DNA of 64,000 nucleotides. Origin: Clostridia bacterium. Its GTDB lineage: Bacteria > Bacillota > Clostridia > Oscillospirales > Acutalibacteraceae. The notes beneath the pieces were generated by a model. That model had not been told where the DNA came from, searched no databases, and saw only the letters and a program-made list of their open reading frames with translations. This document shows positions 8,762 through 16,743 of this stretch, in pieces; the stretch's first letter is position 1; each line of letters begins with the position of its first letter. The position numbers and the translations under genes are program-made. The stretch is taken from the NCBI GenBank assembly GCA_017560255.1, contig JAFYOI010000055.1, positions 124,001 to 188,000 of the forward strand, given 5' to 3'.

Positions 8762-9532
8762 TTAACCTCCAATATATGCACGGATAACTTCCGGATGACG
8801 AAGTGTTTCTTTTGTTTCGCCTTCTGCCAATACTGTACCGAAATTAAGTACGGTAATTTCATCACACAATCCTGAAACAAATTTCATATCGTGCTCAATG
8901 AGCAAAATTGTTACGTCAAACTTATCACGTATAAATTTAATTGTTTTAACAAGATCTTCCGTTTCGTGCGGATTCATACCTGCCGCGGGTTCATCAAGTA
9001 GCAACAATTTCGGCTCGGTTGCCAACGCTCTTGCTATTTCTAATTTTCTCTGTTTACCATAGGGTAAGTTACAAGCAAGATTGTTTCTTTCGTCTTCCAA
9101 ATCAAAAATGCGGAGAAGTTCTTTTGCTTTTTCTCTCATCATTTTTTCTGAACGGAAGTGACGGGGAAAACGGAAGAATGATTCCCAGATAGTACATTTA
9201 AAATCGGGATGATTGTGAAGACCAACCATAACGTTGCGAACAACCGTCATATTATTGAATAAACGGATATTCTGGAAAGTACGAGCGATACCTTTTTGAT
9301 TGATTTTTTCCTGCGACAATCCCTTTAATTCTTCGCCGTTAAGGTAGAATGTGCCTGCTGTCGGTTTATATACGCCTGTGAGCAGGTTGAAGATGGTGGT
9401 TTTACCGGCACCATTCGGACCGATAAGTCCATAAATCTGATTCTTTGATACACGGAGGTTAACGTTTTGTGCTGCTTTCAATCCACCGAATGAGATACCA
9501 AGATCCTTTGTTTCGAGAACGTACTGTGCCAT
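8762..9532 (-). CDS. livG: Branched-chain amino-acid ABC transporter, ATP-binding protein LivG
   Basis: ABC ATPase of 256 residues with Walker A GPNGAGKTT, the LivG-specific GIARTFQNIRLFNNMTV stretch, signature-like LPYGKQRKLEIARALA, Walker B LLLLDEPAAGMNP, and a LLIEHDM switch region. The signature LPYGKQ differs from the classic LSGGQ but is normal for LivG. Its ATG overlaps the livM TGA (TGATG), with GGAGG upstream inside livM, so the genes are translationally coupled. A GTG three bases earlier is an alternative start. Confidence 0.93.
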   Translation of the reverse strand: MAQYVLETKDLGISFGGLKAAQNVNLRVSKNQIYGLIGPNGAGKTTIFNLLTGVYKPTAGTFYLNGEELKGLSQEKINQKGIARTFQNIRLFNNMTVVRNVMVGLHNHPDFKCTIWESFFRFPRHFRSEKMMREKAKELLRIFDLEDERNNLACNLPYGKQRKLEIARALATEPKLLLLDEPAAGMNPHETEDLVKTIKFIRDKFDVTILLIEHDMKFVSGLCDEITVLNFGTVLAEGETKETLRHPEVIRAYIGG

Positions 9533-10671
9533 CACTGATTACCTCCATTCTCGGAATAATCCTTTATTTCCTGAGTCTTTATGTCAATGGAAAGGATTTC
9601 ATTCATCTCTATTTTTGTGGGTACAACGTCCCACTTTGCTGTATCATCCTTAATGTCGGCGGGATCGCTTTTGGATTTGAATAATTTCCTGAACAATTTT
9701 GACCAGTTGTACTGATTGCGGAAATTTTTAAGTGCAGGAGCGTTGTTGTAAACAACGATGATAATAAGAATAACTGCATATAAAAGATTTTGCAAAACAG
9801 CAAGGTCGCCTGTAAGGATAGTAGCGAGTTTTGTGTTAAGGAAAGTAATGAGCGTTGCGGCAATAATAGAGCCGTTGATACTACCCATTCCACCCAAAAC
9901 TACCATAACCAAGATTTCAATTGAGTAGTTGTATCCAAATTTCGCACTTTGTACAACGTAGTTACTGTAACTGTATAATACGCCTGCGATTCCTGCAAAT
10001 GTCGCTGACAAGATAAATGCAACAAGTTTATATTTAGTGATATTAATACCCGTTGCCCTTGCGGCAATTTCATTATCGCGAATAGCGGTAACCGCTCTGC
10101 CGTGCTTTGAACGAATAAAATTCTGAACAACAATCAAAGTTATAATAACAATGATAAAGGCAAATACAAACAAATATTTTTTATCATAACGTGGTGTACT
10201 CAAACCGATTGCACCACCGAAACTTTCGCTTGAAGTATTCTGGAAAATCGACTTAACAATCTCACCAAATGCAAGGGTAACTATTGCAAGGTAGTCACCG
10301 CGAAGTCGAAGGGCGGGAATGCCGATGATAGCACCGCAAACAGCCGCAACGCAACCGCCTACAACAAGAGAGATAATAAATGTAAGAATACCATTGCCGA
10401 GTGATGACGCCAAAAGAGAGGCAACTTTACCACTTATATATGCGCCAACACACATAAATCCCGCGTGTCCGAGTGATAACTCACCGAGGAAACCAACAAC
10501 AAGGGACAATGAAACCGCCAGAATTATACTGATTGCAATTTTCTCAAACAAGAAGAGTAATGAACTATCAAGATGACCGCCGGAAAGTGAAATAATTCCG
10601 AAAACGATAGTGATTACCGCAATAATCATATAATTAAGATGGTGTTTAAGTTTAAAAGTTCCTATTCTCAC
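9532..10671 (-). CDS. livM: Branched-chain amino-acid ABC transporter permease LivM
   Basis: Integral membrane protein of 379 residues with about nine hydrophobic segments and the LivM hallmark GELSLGHAGFMCVGAY. A conserved LRLRGDYLAIVTLAFGEI cytosolic loop contacts the ATPases. A hydrophilic C-terminal tail of about 50 residues (after KNFRNQYNW) is longer than usual. The start is GTG at 10669-10671 with AGGAGG eight bases before it, overlapping the livH stop (GTGA). Confidence 0.92.
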   Translation of the reverse strand: MRIGTFKLKHHLNYMIIAVITIVFGIISLSGGHLDSSLLFLFEKIAISIILAVSLSLVVGFLGELSLGHAGFMCVGAYISGKVASLLASSLGNGILTFIISLVVGGCVAAVCGAIIGIPALRLRGDYLAIVTLAFGEIVKSIFQNTSSESFGGAIGLSTPRYDKKYLFVFAFIIVIITLIVVQNFIRSKHGRAVTAIRDNEIAARATGINITKYKLVAFILSATFAGIAGVLYSYSNYVVQSAKFGYNYSIEILVMVVLGGMGSINGSIIAATLITFLNTKLATILTGDLAVLQNLLYAVILIIIVVYNNAPALKNFRNQYNWSKLFRKLFKSKSDPADIKDDTAKWDVVPTKIEMNEILSIDIKTQEIKDYSENGGNQ

Positions 10672-11540
10672 ACCTTTTCCCTCCTTTTCTTGCCGAGGAA
10701 TCCGGTAGGTCTGACAAGCAGAATGATAATCAAAATTGAGAACTCGATAGCCTCTGTATAGGGGGCAATAACAGTTATTTTATATGATAAAGTTTCTACT
10801 ATACCCAACAAAAGTCCGCCCAACATAGCGCCTGGAATTGAACCGATACCACCGATAACAGCAGCAGTGAACGCTTTGATACCGGGCATTGCACCCAACG
10901 TACTGGATACACTGGGGGCTTCCAGCAAATAGAACAAACCTGCCAGTGCTGCAAGTGCAGAACCAATAGCAAAGGTAATTGTAATAATACTGTTAATATT
11001 GATACCCATAAGTTGTGCCGCACCTCTGTCCTCTGAAACGGCAATCATCGCTCTACCGATAGCGGTATACTTTACAAAAAGAGTCAAAGCCACCATAACA
11101 ATGATGGTCATTCCAAGAGTAACAAGCGAGGACATTTTAAGGTTTACACCCATTACGGTGATAGAACCAAAATCATATACGGTTACCATTTTGCTGGCAG
11201 AACCGAAAATGATTTGTGCTAAACTTTGAAGAAGATAACTTACACCAATTGCGGTAATAAGAACAGCCAAAGGTGATGCGCCACGAAGGGGCTTATATGC
11301 TACCTTTTCAACGGTAATACCTAAAATCATACAAAAAACAACAGCGGCGATAATTGCTACGATGGGGTTACTGAAAGCCATAAAACTATAAATGACGTAA
11401 CCGCCGACCATAATTATATCACCGTGAGCGAAGTTGAGCATTTTAGCAATACCGTATACCATAGTGTAGCCCAAAGCGATCATAGCGTATATGCCGCCTA
11501 AACTTAAGCTGTTAATGATTATTGATAAAACTAATTCCAT
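10668..11540 (-). CDS. livH: Branched-chain amino-acid ABC transporter permease LivH
   Basis: Permease of 290 residues with about eight membrane segments and the LivH motif LGGIYAMIALGYTMVYGI followed by LNFAHGDI. The AAVIGGIGSIPGAMLGGLLLG segment near the end is also characteristic. With LivM it forms the channel for leucine, isoleucine and valine uptake. The ATG at 11538-11540 with AGAGAGG upstream is chosen; an in-frame extension of 19 residues to 11597 lacks a ribosome site and runs into a hairpin. Confidence 0.92.
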   Translation of the reverse strand: MELVLSIIINSLSLGGIYAMIALGYTMVYGIAKMLNFAHGDIIMVGGYVIYSFMAFSNPIVAIIAAVVFCMILGITVEKVAYKPLRGASPLAVLITAIGVSYLLQSLAQIIFGSASKMVTVYDFGSITVMGVNLKMSSLVTLGMTIIVMVALTLFVKYTAIGRAMIAVSEDRGAAQLMGININSIITITFAIGSALAALAGLFYLLEAPSVSSTLGAMPGIKAFTAAVIGGIGSIPGAMLGGLLLGIVETLSYKITVIAPYTEAIEFSILIIILLVRPTGFLGKKRREKV

Positions 11541-11591
11541 ATATCTAACCTCTCTTTGCAAGGAGAGCAAAGGTCTTTCTGTAAATTTAAA

Positions 11592-11623
11592 TTGCACGTG
11601 TCGGATTATACCGACACGTGCAA
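11592..11623 (-). terminator. Attenuator or processing hairpin between livK and livH
   Basis: A perfect 13-base stem (TTGCACGTGTCGG and complement) with loop ATTATA, without a full T-run. Such hairpins between a binding-protein gene and its permease genes usually let the binding protein be made in excess, by partial termination or by protecting the upstream mRNA 3' end. Confidence 0.65.
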
Positions 11624-11665
11624 CTCATTACAAGATGTTAAATGTCGGGATACTGAAAAATTCGA

Positions 11666-12829
11666 TTAGTTCGCTTCTTTGATAACGTATTTAATCGCTT
11701 CTTTATTTACATAACCGGTGGATTCCCAAGTGATGTTGTCACCTGTAACACCGTTTGTGTATGTGTATCCGCCTTCAAACTGAGTCTTCAAAATCTCGCA
11801 AAGATCAGAAGCACTGATTGTTACAGGAATTTCTTCACCTGCATCAATTGCTTTCTTCATAGCGCCGTAGATAGCATATACACAGTCGTAAGCAGATGCA
11901 CCGAACTGGTTGAGTGTATCCTGTCCGTACTTAGCAACGTACTTGTCAATGAATTCTTTAGCAGCGCCACTTGTAGCCTTGGAGTTAAAGTGAGAGAGCA
12001 TTGTGATTTCCTGCGGAATTGTTGTGATGTCAAAACCATCAATGTTATCAATACCGTCAAAACCGTCACAGCCGTAGTAGATAGCGTTGGGATCAATGAT
12101 GTCTTTTGCCTGTGTCATAAACAAGGAAGCTGGCTGGTAGTATGTAGGCATAAAGATGAATTTACAATCTTTAAGCGTATCAATCTGAGTTGAGAAGTTA
12201 GTTGCATTAGCATCTGTAAAACTTGTTTCAACTACAACGATGGACGGATCAAGGTTCTCCTTAAACTGATCGTAAATGCCCTTTGAGTATGCCTCGTCGG
12301 ACTTGTAGATAGCACCGATTGTCTGGCCCTTGTAGTTAGCGTTAACGAAATCAGCCGCTACTTTACCCTGGTTACCATCAGCAAAGCACATCTGGTAGCC
12401 ATTGGGATTTGTGGGGATGTCGTCACCGGAAGCGGAGGGAGTGAGGAAGAACACATTGTCATCAGCAGACAAATTCTTGAACTCAAGACCGGGGCCGGTT
12501 GTAACTGTACCGAGAGATACCTGCATACCGCCCTCATAGAGAGAGGAGTAGTTTGTGGATACCTTTGTCGGGTCGTGCATATCATCAGTAGCAATCAATT
12601 CAAACATAACGCCATTAAGACCGCCTGCAGCATTAATTTCATCGATAGCCATCTGAGCAGCATTCTTAACAGCAACACCGTAGATAGCAGCGCCGCCGGT
12701 AAGGGGACCTGACAAGCCGATTACGTACTTAGTGTTGTTCTCTGCATAGTTTACAGCGCCGCAGCCTGCAAAAGCGGTTAAGCAAAGAGCCAGTACAAGT
12801 ACCAGTGACATAAACTTAACGAATTTCAT
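11666..12829 (-). CDS. livK: Branched-chain amino-acid ABC transporter, substrate-binding lipoprotein
   Basis: Protein of 387 residues with a lipoprotein signal peptide: MKFVKF, a hydrophobic core, and the lipobox FAGC before GAVNYAEN. The mature part is a type I periplasmic-binding fold of the Leu/Ile/Val receptor family, beginning VIGLSGPLTGGAAIYGVAVK and containing MAIDEINAAGG. It should be anchored on the outer face of the membrane and deliver substrate to LivHM. AGGAGG precedes the ATG at 12827-12829; an upstream extension to 12880 is not supported. It is the first gene of the operon. The exact amino acid bound is not readable. Confidence 0.92.
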   Translation of the reverse strand: MKFVKFMSLVLVLALCLTAFAGCGAVNYAENNTKYVIGLSGPLTGGAAIYGVAVKNAAQMAIDEINAAGGLNGVMFELIATDDMHDPTKVSTNYSSLYEGGMQVSLGTVTTGPGLEFKNLSADDNVFFLTPSASGDDIPTNPNGYQMCFADGNQGKVAADFVNANYKGQTIGAIYKSDEAYSKGIYDQFKENLDPSIVVVETSFTDANATNFSTQIDTLKDCKFIFMPTYYQPASLFMTQAKDIIDPNAIYYGCDGFDGIDNIDGFDITTIPQEITMLSHFNSKATSGAAKEFIDKYVAKYGQDTLNQFGASAYDCVYAIYGAMKKAIDAGEEIPVTISASDLCEILKTQFEGGYTYTNGVTGDNITWESTGYVNKEAIKYVIKEAN

Positions 12830-12893
12830 GATTAAAAACCTCCTGATTTGTGTGGTTTGGATTTTAAAATAGCCACACATAGATTGCTTTTCA

Positions 12894-12922
12894 ATTTTAC
12901 ACCTATTTCACAAATATATCAA
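12894..12922 (-). promoter_or_regulatory. Promoter of the liv operon
   Basis: On the minus strand TTGATA, exactly 17 bases, then TAAAAT, 65 bases before the livK start. The remaining AT-rich intergenic sequence shows no T-box or other recognisable riboswitch. Confidence 0.65.
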
Positions 12923-13016
12923 GTTGTTTTATATAGTTTTATGATTTTTTTGCAATTTAAACCGCTAAATCAATAAATTATATAAAAAAATTGATAAATA
13001 TGACAATAATTGCAAT

Positions 13017-13059
13017 AAAAAAAGAACGAACAACACGAAACACAACGCATAATTCGTTC
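13017..13059 (-). terminator. Terminator after the ybaK-like gene
   Basis: On the minus strand GAACGAA (13059-13053) pairs with TTCGTTC (13030-13024) and is followed by a run of seven T. The loop is long (22 bases), so the stem is modest. Confidence 0.6.
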
Positions 13060-13079
13060 ACTTTTATATAAAATTTTAT

Positions 13080-13550
13080 CTATTCCCAATTTTTACATAC
13101 GTCAATCCAATCAGTATATGAAGAATATTCTTCAAGTTCTTCAACAGTAAGTTCAATTGCACTGTTGCTACTGCCACACGCAGGGAATACGGTCGAAAAT
13201 CTTTTAAGTGAGCAGTCAAGATATACAGTAACATCATCATTGATAGCAAATGGGCAAACACCACCGACGGCGTGGCCAATCATTGTTTCCGTTTCAGCAG
13301 GGGAGAGCATTTTTGCTTTCTCGGCAAACTGCGCCTTAAACTTTGAGTTATCAATTTTTGCATCACCCGCTGCAATTATCAGTATCGGTTTTCCGGAAAC
13401 TAGAAAAGAAAGGCTTTTTGCAATACGGCAAGGCTCACAATTGAGCGCTTGGGCAGCAAGTTCGACCGTTGCACTTGACACATCAAACTCTCTAATGCGA
13501 TTTTCCAATCCACGATTTCTAAAAAATTCTTTTACTCGTTCAATAGCCAT
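13080..13550 (-). CDS. YbaK/EbsC family aminoacyl-tRNA deacylase-like protein
   Basis: Protein of 156 residues consisting of one YbaK/ProX editing domain. Conserved features are ALNCEPCRIAKSLSF with the catalytic-type Lys, the ILIIAAGDAKID strand, and MIGHAVGGVCPFA with the GxxPxG-like glycine loop. The family removes mis-attached amino acids from tRNA, for example Cys or Ala from tRNA-Pro. Which mischarged tRNA is the substrate cannot be told. The protein is cytosolic. It is closely preceded by the membrane protein gene at 13569 on the same strand. Confidence 0.85.
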   Translation of the reverse strand: MAIERVKEFFRNRGLENRIREFDVSSATVELAAQALNCEPCRIAKSLSFLVSGKPILIIAAGDAKIDNSKFKAQFAEKAKMLSPAETETMIGHAVGGVCPFAINDDVTVYLDCSLKRFSTVFPACGSSNSAIELTVEELEEYSSYTDWIDVCKNWE

Positions 13551-13568
13551 ATTGATACTCCAATAAAT

Positions 13569-14432
13569 TTAAAATTTAACTGATTTTGCCCACTCAATCA
13601 TATCGGGGCGGAATTCCTGTGCTTTGTTTCTGGATGTTGAGAAACTTAACATCCAGAACGCATTATCACTTTTATAAACCACAACGAAATATGTATAGGT
13701 TATACCGCTTTCTTCCTTCGCATCATATTCAAAATAAGTTAAATCATCAACCGTCTGAACGGAGGTAATTAATTGTAAATCATTTGCTTCAATAAGTAGT
13801 TGTGCATATTCCTCGAGAGAAACGTCGGACATATCATCTCCATAATCGTAAAATCCTTCTTTGAATGCACATAATGAAATCTTTTTTGACAATAAGCATA
13901 CGTCATAACCTTCCGCCTCGGACTCCTTGAACTCATTGGTTAATGTTATTGTAAGACCGTTTGAGGAAAAAGTTTTTGACTCAACTTCCATGTTCCTTGA
14001 AAATATTGTTGGCAACAAGCCGATCAGACAACCAATAACAACACAGATTATGGTTATAATGATGCCTTTTTTCGTTCCTTTTTTTCGTGCTTCAAGAACC
14101 TTTTCGTCGGATACAACGTCAAAAAGAAACGCATTTCCTTTAACGGGGTCTAAGCGATTCTGTCCTGTGACGTATACGTCCTCATATCCTTCGGGCACTA
14201 TGTAATAATCGTTACAATAATCTTTTGTAAGTTTATCTACAATTACAAAAACTTTTCTCTCGGCGTAGTCTATCTGGAACGTTGCCTCTTTGCCGTTCTT
14301 CAATTCTCCGAGTTTACGGCAGGGGACACCTCCGATCACTATTTCATCGGAGGTATTGTCCTCAATATAAATTTTAACTTTGTTAGCGCAACCAACGAAA
14401 CTTTTATTTCTTTTAATTGTTAGATTTCTCAT
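13569..14432 (-). CDS. Unknown single-pass membrane protein
   Basis: Protein of 287 residues that I do not recognise. The N-terminal 130 residues form a soluble, beta-rich part (repeated VFVIVDKL, YYIVPEGYEDVYV strands). One strong membrane segment follows a KKGTKK basic patch (about residues 131-152). The C-terminal part of about 130 residues again looks beta-rich, with aromatic strands such as TYFVVVYKSDNAFWMLSF. By the positive-inside rule the N-terminal part should be cytosolic and the C-terminal part outside. GAGGTGATT precedes the ATG. It has its own promoter overlapping the end of the MBL gene. Confidence 0.75.
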   Translation of the reverse strand: MRNLTIKRNKSFVGCANKVKIYIEDNTSDEIVIGGVPCRKLGELKNGKEATFQIDYAERKVFVIVDKLTKDYCNDYYIVPEGYEDVYVTGQNRLDPVKGNAFLFDVVSDEKVLEARKKGTKKGIIITIICVVIGCLIGLLPTIFSRNMEVESKTFSSNGLTITLTNEFKESEAEGYDVCLLSKKISLCAFKEGFYDYGDDMSDVSLEEYAQLLIEANDLQLITSVQTVDDLTYFEYDAKEESGITYTYFVVVYKSDNAFWMLSFSTSRNKAQEFRPDMIEWAKSVKF

Positions 14433-14463
14433 TGATTAATCACCTCTACAAAAATGTATTATT

Positions 14464-14491
14464 ATTATATCATACTGAATTTTTATTTCAA
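14464..14491 (-). promoter_or_regulatory. Promoter for the unknown membrane protein gene
   Basis: On the minus strand TTGAAA, 16 bases, then TATAAT. The -35 box overlaps the stop codon of the MBL-fold gene, separating this gene from the RT-MBL pair. Confidence 0.65.
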
Positions 14492-15372
14492 GGATTGTTT
14501 TTTCGCCATAATAACGTATTGTTTTCAAATTCAGCGGTCAGTCTGCCGTTATCTTTCAGCCAAGCAAGATATGAACGTACTGTACTGCCCACAAGTACAT
14601 ATTGTTCAAAATTCATTACTAAATTGTAATCGTCGAATAATCTTTTCAAAACTTTCTCAAAACAAATCGGTTCTGTGCAGATCTCAATAATTTTTTCAGC
14701 AATATTATTAACGTTGTCTATGTTGTACTGAACAAGTTCAGATATGTCATCTGTTGCAGATGCGTGAGAGGGAATAAACATTTTTGCTTTAAGCATCCTT
14801 ACTTTTTCCAATGTGTCAAGATATGCCGCAACGTCGTAGATGAAGCCAATACGGTATTTATCAAGCGTTTCTTTACTTGATAAACAATCGGCGAGATATA
14901 CAACGTCATCGGGTGTTCTAAAGCCCACCATATCAAAAAAATGTCCGGGTAAATCAATAATTTCAAATCCCTCGGGGAGTGATTCTTTTGTCAGATATTC
15001 AGCATCACTTTCCTGTGCAACAAGAAATTTATGACGTAAGTCCTTTGGCGGATAACCCCCATATAAGAACGATGGTTCAAGGACGGTATGTCTTGTAAAA
15101 TCACATTCAATATCAGGTGCAAAAATTTTGCATCCTGTTTGTGATTGCAGATATTTATTACCGCCTATATGGTCGGCATTGGAGTGGGTGTTGTAGATTG
15201 CTTTGAGTTTCCATCCGTTTGCATCTAAAATCTGTCTTACCTTTCGCCCTGTGTCTTTATCGTTACCGCTATCAATCAGGCAAACGTCAATGTCATTAAG
15301 TTTTACAAGCCCGATTTTAGCGGGACTCTGAATATAATAACTTCTGTCTGAAACTTGAACGAGTTCGTACAT
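14488..15372 (-). CDS. MBL-fold metallo-hydrolase, coupled to the reverse transcriptase gene
   Basis: Protein of 294 residues with a metallo-beta-lactamase fold: LIDSGNDKDTG strand-loop, the zinc motif THSNADHIGG (HxxxDH form), LPGHFFDMVGF with the third His, YLADCLSS Asp and a late PSHASA His. All five metal-binding positions are therefore present. The last 80 residues look like a small winged-helix or dimerisation part (FEKVLKRLFDDYNLVMN). The substrate is unknown. The ATG lies one base after the stop of the RT gene, and its ribosome site (GAGGGA) is the last coding sequence of the RT, so the two must be translationally coupled. Confidence 0.88.
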   Translation of the reverse strand: MYELVQVSDRSYYIQSPAKIGLVKLNDIDVCLIDSGNDKDTGRKVRQILDANGWKLKAIYNTHSNADHIGGNKYLQSQTGCKIFAPDIECDFTRHTVLEPSFLYGGYPPKDLRHKFLVAQESDAEYLTKESLPEGFEIIDLPGHFFDMVGFRTPDDVVYLADCLSSKETLDKYRIGFIYDVAAYLDTLEKVRMLKAKMFIPSHASATDDISELVQYNIDNVNNIAEKIIEICTEPICFEKVLKRLFDDYNLVMNFEQYVLVGSTVRSYLAWLKDNGRLTAEFENNTLLWRKNNP

Positions 15373-15373
15373 T

Positions 15374-16573
15374 TTATCCCTCTTTTTTATCATTATAATA
15401 CCGATTTACAAGCGTTATATAACCAAGTTTTTTCATATCCTTATATCTACAATTGTAAGCAGATTTTGTTCTTTTTCCGGTTACGAGATATCTTATACAA
15501 CTTTGACTGTATTCGTCAATTATTTTTAAGGATTGTGTAGTGTTTATCAGCGGAAAATACCATCTTGACCACGTCAATTCGTGTTCTGACGTATTGTCAA
15601 ATAATTTACGATTAAATATTCGTATAAATGCTTTTGCGGCATTTTCTCCACTAACGTTTTTTCTTGCTGCCCATCGGGTTAATGCGCGGGTTTTTCTGCG
15701 CATCTTAGCCTTTAATTTTTCGACCGAAACGGGAGCGACATCAATAATTCCGTCGCAATAACTTATGCCGAGAAATACCCATTTTTCTCTTGGTGAATAG
15801 TAATTTTCCTTTTCAGGATTTATATTTAATCCTGCTTCTTTTAGAAAATTGTTGATTATTTTAACATCATCATTTAATTTATCTTCAGTAGAATCAAAGA
15901 CAATTATGTCATCGGAATATCTCGCATATAGAATATTTTTTGACTGAAAATAATGATCAATATGTGATAAATAAAGATTTGCAAGAAAATTAGATACAGA
16001 AGTACCGGCCATAATTCCTTTGCTTTCCTCAATATAAGATCCGTTGTATCTGACGGTTCGATTTGTTAAAAGAGATTTAAGGAAACGTAGTGTATCGGGC
16101 TCATCAACCAACGTTATTTTCAACACATCAATCATCTTGTCAACAGGTACTGAATTAAAATAATTACTGATGTCTATTTTATATCCCCACATATTATTAA
16201 TGTTCGGATGTCTGGTCATTTTTTTGACAGCATCGTATACACCACGTTGTTTTCTGAAAGAGTAGAGGTTATCTGCAAAAATATGATCATACTTTTTCTG
16301 TAATAAATAATTAAGTAATTTTAACACCATATTTTCATCATCAGCATAAGTGTAAACAACGCGTTTTTTATTTGTCCCGATTTTACTTATTTCACTTTTT
16401 TTCGGTGGTGCAAATGTTCCACCGTTCTTAATAACTTGAACGGCGGTAAGATAATCACGCTGTTCAATGAAACAACTTAATCTTTTAATGTCTTTTTCAC
16501 TTGTGTATTCACACGACATTTTATATTCAAGGTATTCACGCCACACATCAGGATAAGATAACGTGTTTATCAT
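15374..16573 (-). CDS. Stand-alone reverse transcriptase, unclassified
   Basis: Protein of 399 residues with one RT domain. Motif A is YKIDISNYFNSVP (131-143, catalytic Asp134). Motif B reads GIMAGTSVSNFLANLYL (186-202) where group II RTs have a QGxxxSP form and DGR RTs an SQ form. Motif C is YSDD (219-222). A WVFLGISYCDG motif near 265-275 resembles group II-related RTs. There is no maturase X, HNH endonuclease or integrase domain. The C-terminal 60 residues (RYLVTGKRTK, KKLGYITLVNRYY) probably form the thumb. It is not a typical retron RT. AGGTG precedes the ATG, and a structured leader lies directly upstream. Unknown-group (UG/DRT) or group-II-like RT are the best guesses. Confidence 0.88.
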   Translation of the reverse strand: MINTLSYPDVWREYLEYKMSCEYTSEKDIKRLSCFIEQRDYLTAVQVIKNGGTFAPPKKSEISKIGTNKKRVVYTYADDENMVLKLLNYLLQKKYDHIFADNLYSFRKQRGVYDAVKKMTRHPNINNMWGYKIDISNYFNSVPVDKMIDVLKITLVDEPDTLRFLKSLLTNRTVRYNGSYIEESKGIMAGTSVSNFLANLYLSHIDHYFQSKNILYARYSDDIIVFDSTEDKLNDDVKIINNFLKEAGLNINPEKENYYSPREKWVFLGISYCDGIIDVAPVSVEKLKAKMRRKTRALTRWAARKNVSGENAAKAFIRIFNRKLFDNTSEHELTWSRWYFPLINTTQSLKIIDEYSQSCIRYLVTGKRTKSAYNCRYKDMKKLGYITLVNRYYNDKKEG

Positions 16574-16600
16574 TTGTATTCACCTCCGTATAAAAAGAAA

Positions 16601-16730
16601 AACAGAGAGAAAATCATTAAAATCTAACGGAACGTTAGATTTTACCAAACCGTACACAAACCGGCTGCCTGCAAAGCCATTATTTTGTTTGTGCTGGGTT
16701 CTTCACAGGCGCAAAGCGTTTCCCTCTGTT
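16601..16730 (-). ncRNA. Putative structured leader RNA of the reverse transcriptase gene
   Basis: The 170 bases between two same-strand genes hold strong structure. AACAGAG (16601-16607) is complementary to CTCTGTT (16724-16730) and would close the whole segment, ending 27 bases before the RT start. Inside are a 12-base perfect hairpin with loop GAA (arms 16618-16629 and 16633-16644), a seven-base stem CACAAAC/GTTTGTG (16655-16661, 16687-16693) around a GGCT/AGCC hairpin, and GCCTG (16667-16671), which can pair with CAGGC (16706-16710) as a pseudoknot. The layout resembles retron msr-msd or DRT-associated RNAs. That it is a separate RNA is inference. Confidence 0.5.
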
Positions 16731-16743
16731 AGTCACTATTTAA

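Noticed and set aside
15374-16573. Diversity-generating retroelement
   Set aside because: The motif B lacks the DGR SQ signature and no template/variable repeat pair was seen near the gene.
16618-16644. Hairpin as simple terminator of the YwaF-like gene
   Set aside because: The 12-bp stem is not followed by a proper T-run on the minus strand and lies within a larger structured segment.
15374-16743. Calling the RT locus a proven retron
   Set aside because: The leader layout fits, but the RT has group-II-like FLG motif, unusual motif B and no clear NAxxH, so only a resemblance is claimed.
15374-16743. Group II intron
   Set aside because: No domain V-like 3' structure and no maturase or endonuclease domain were found; flanking genes are intact.
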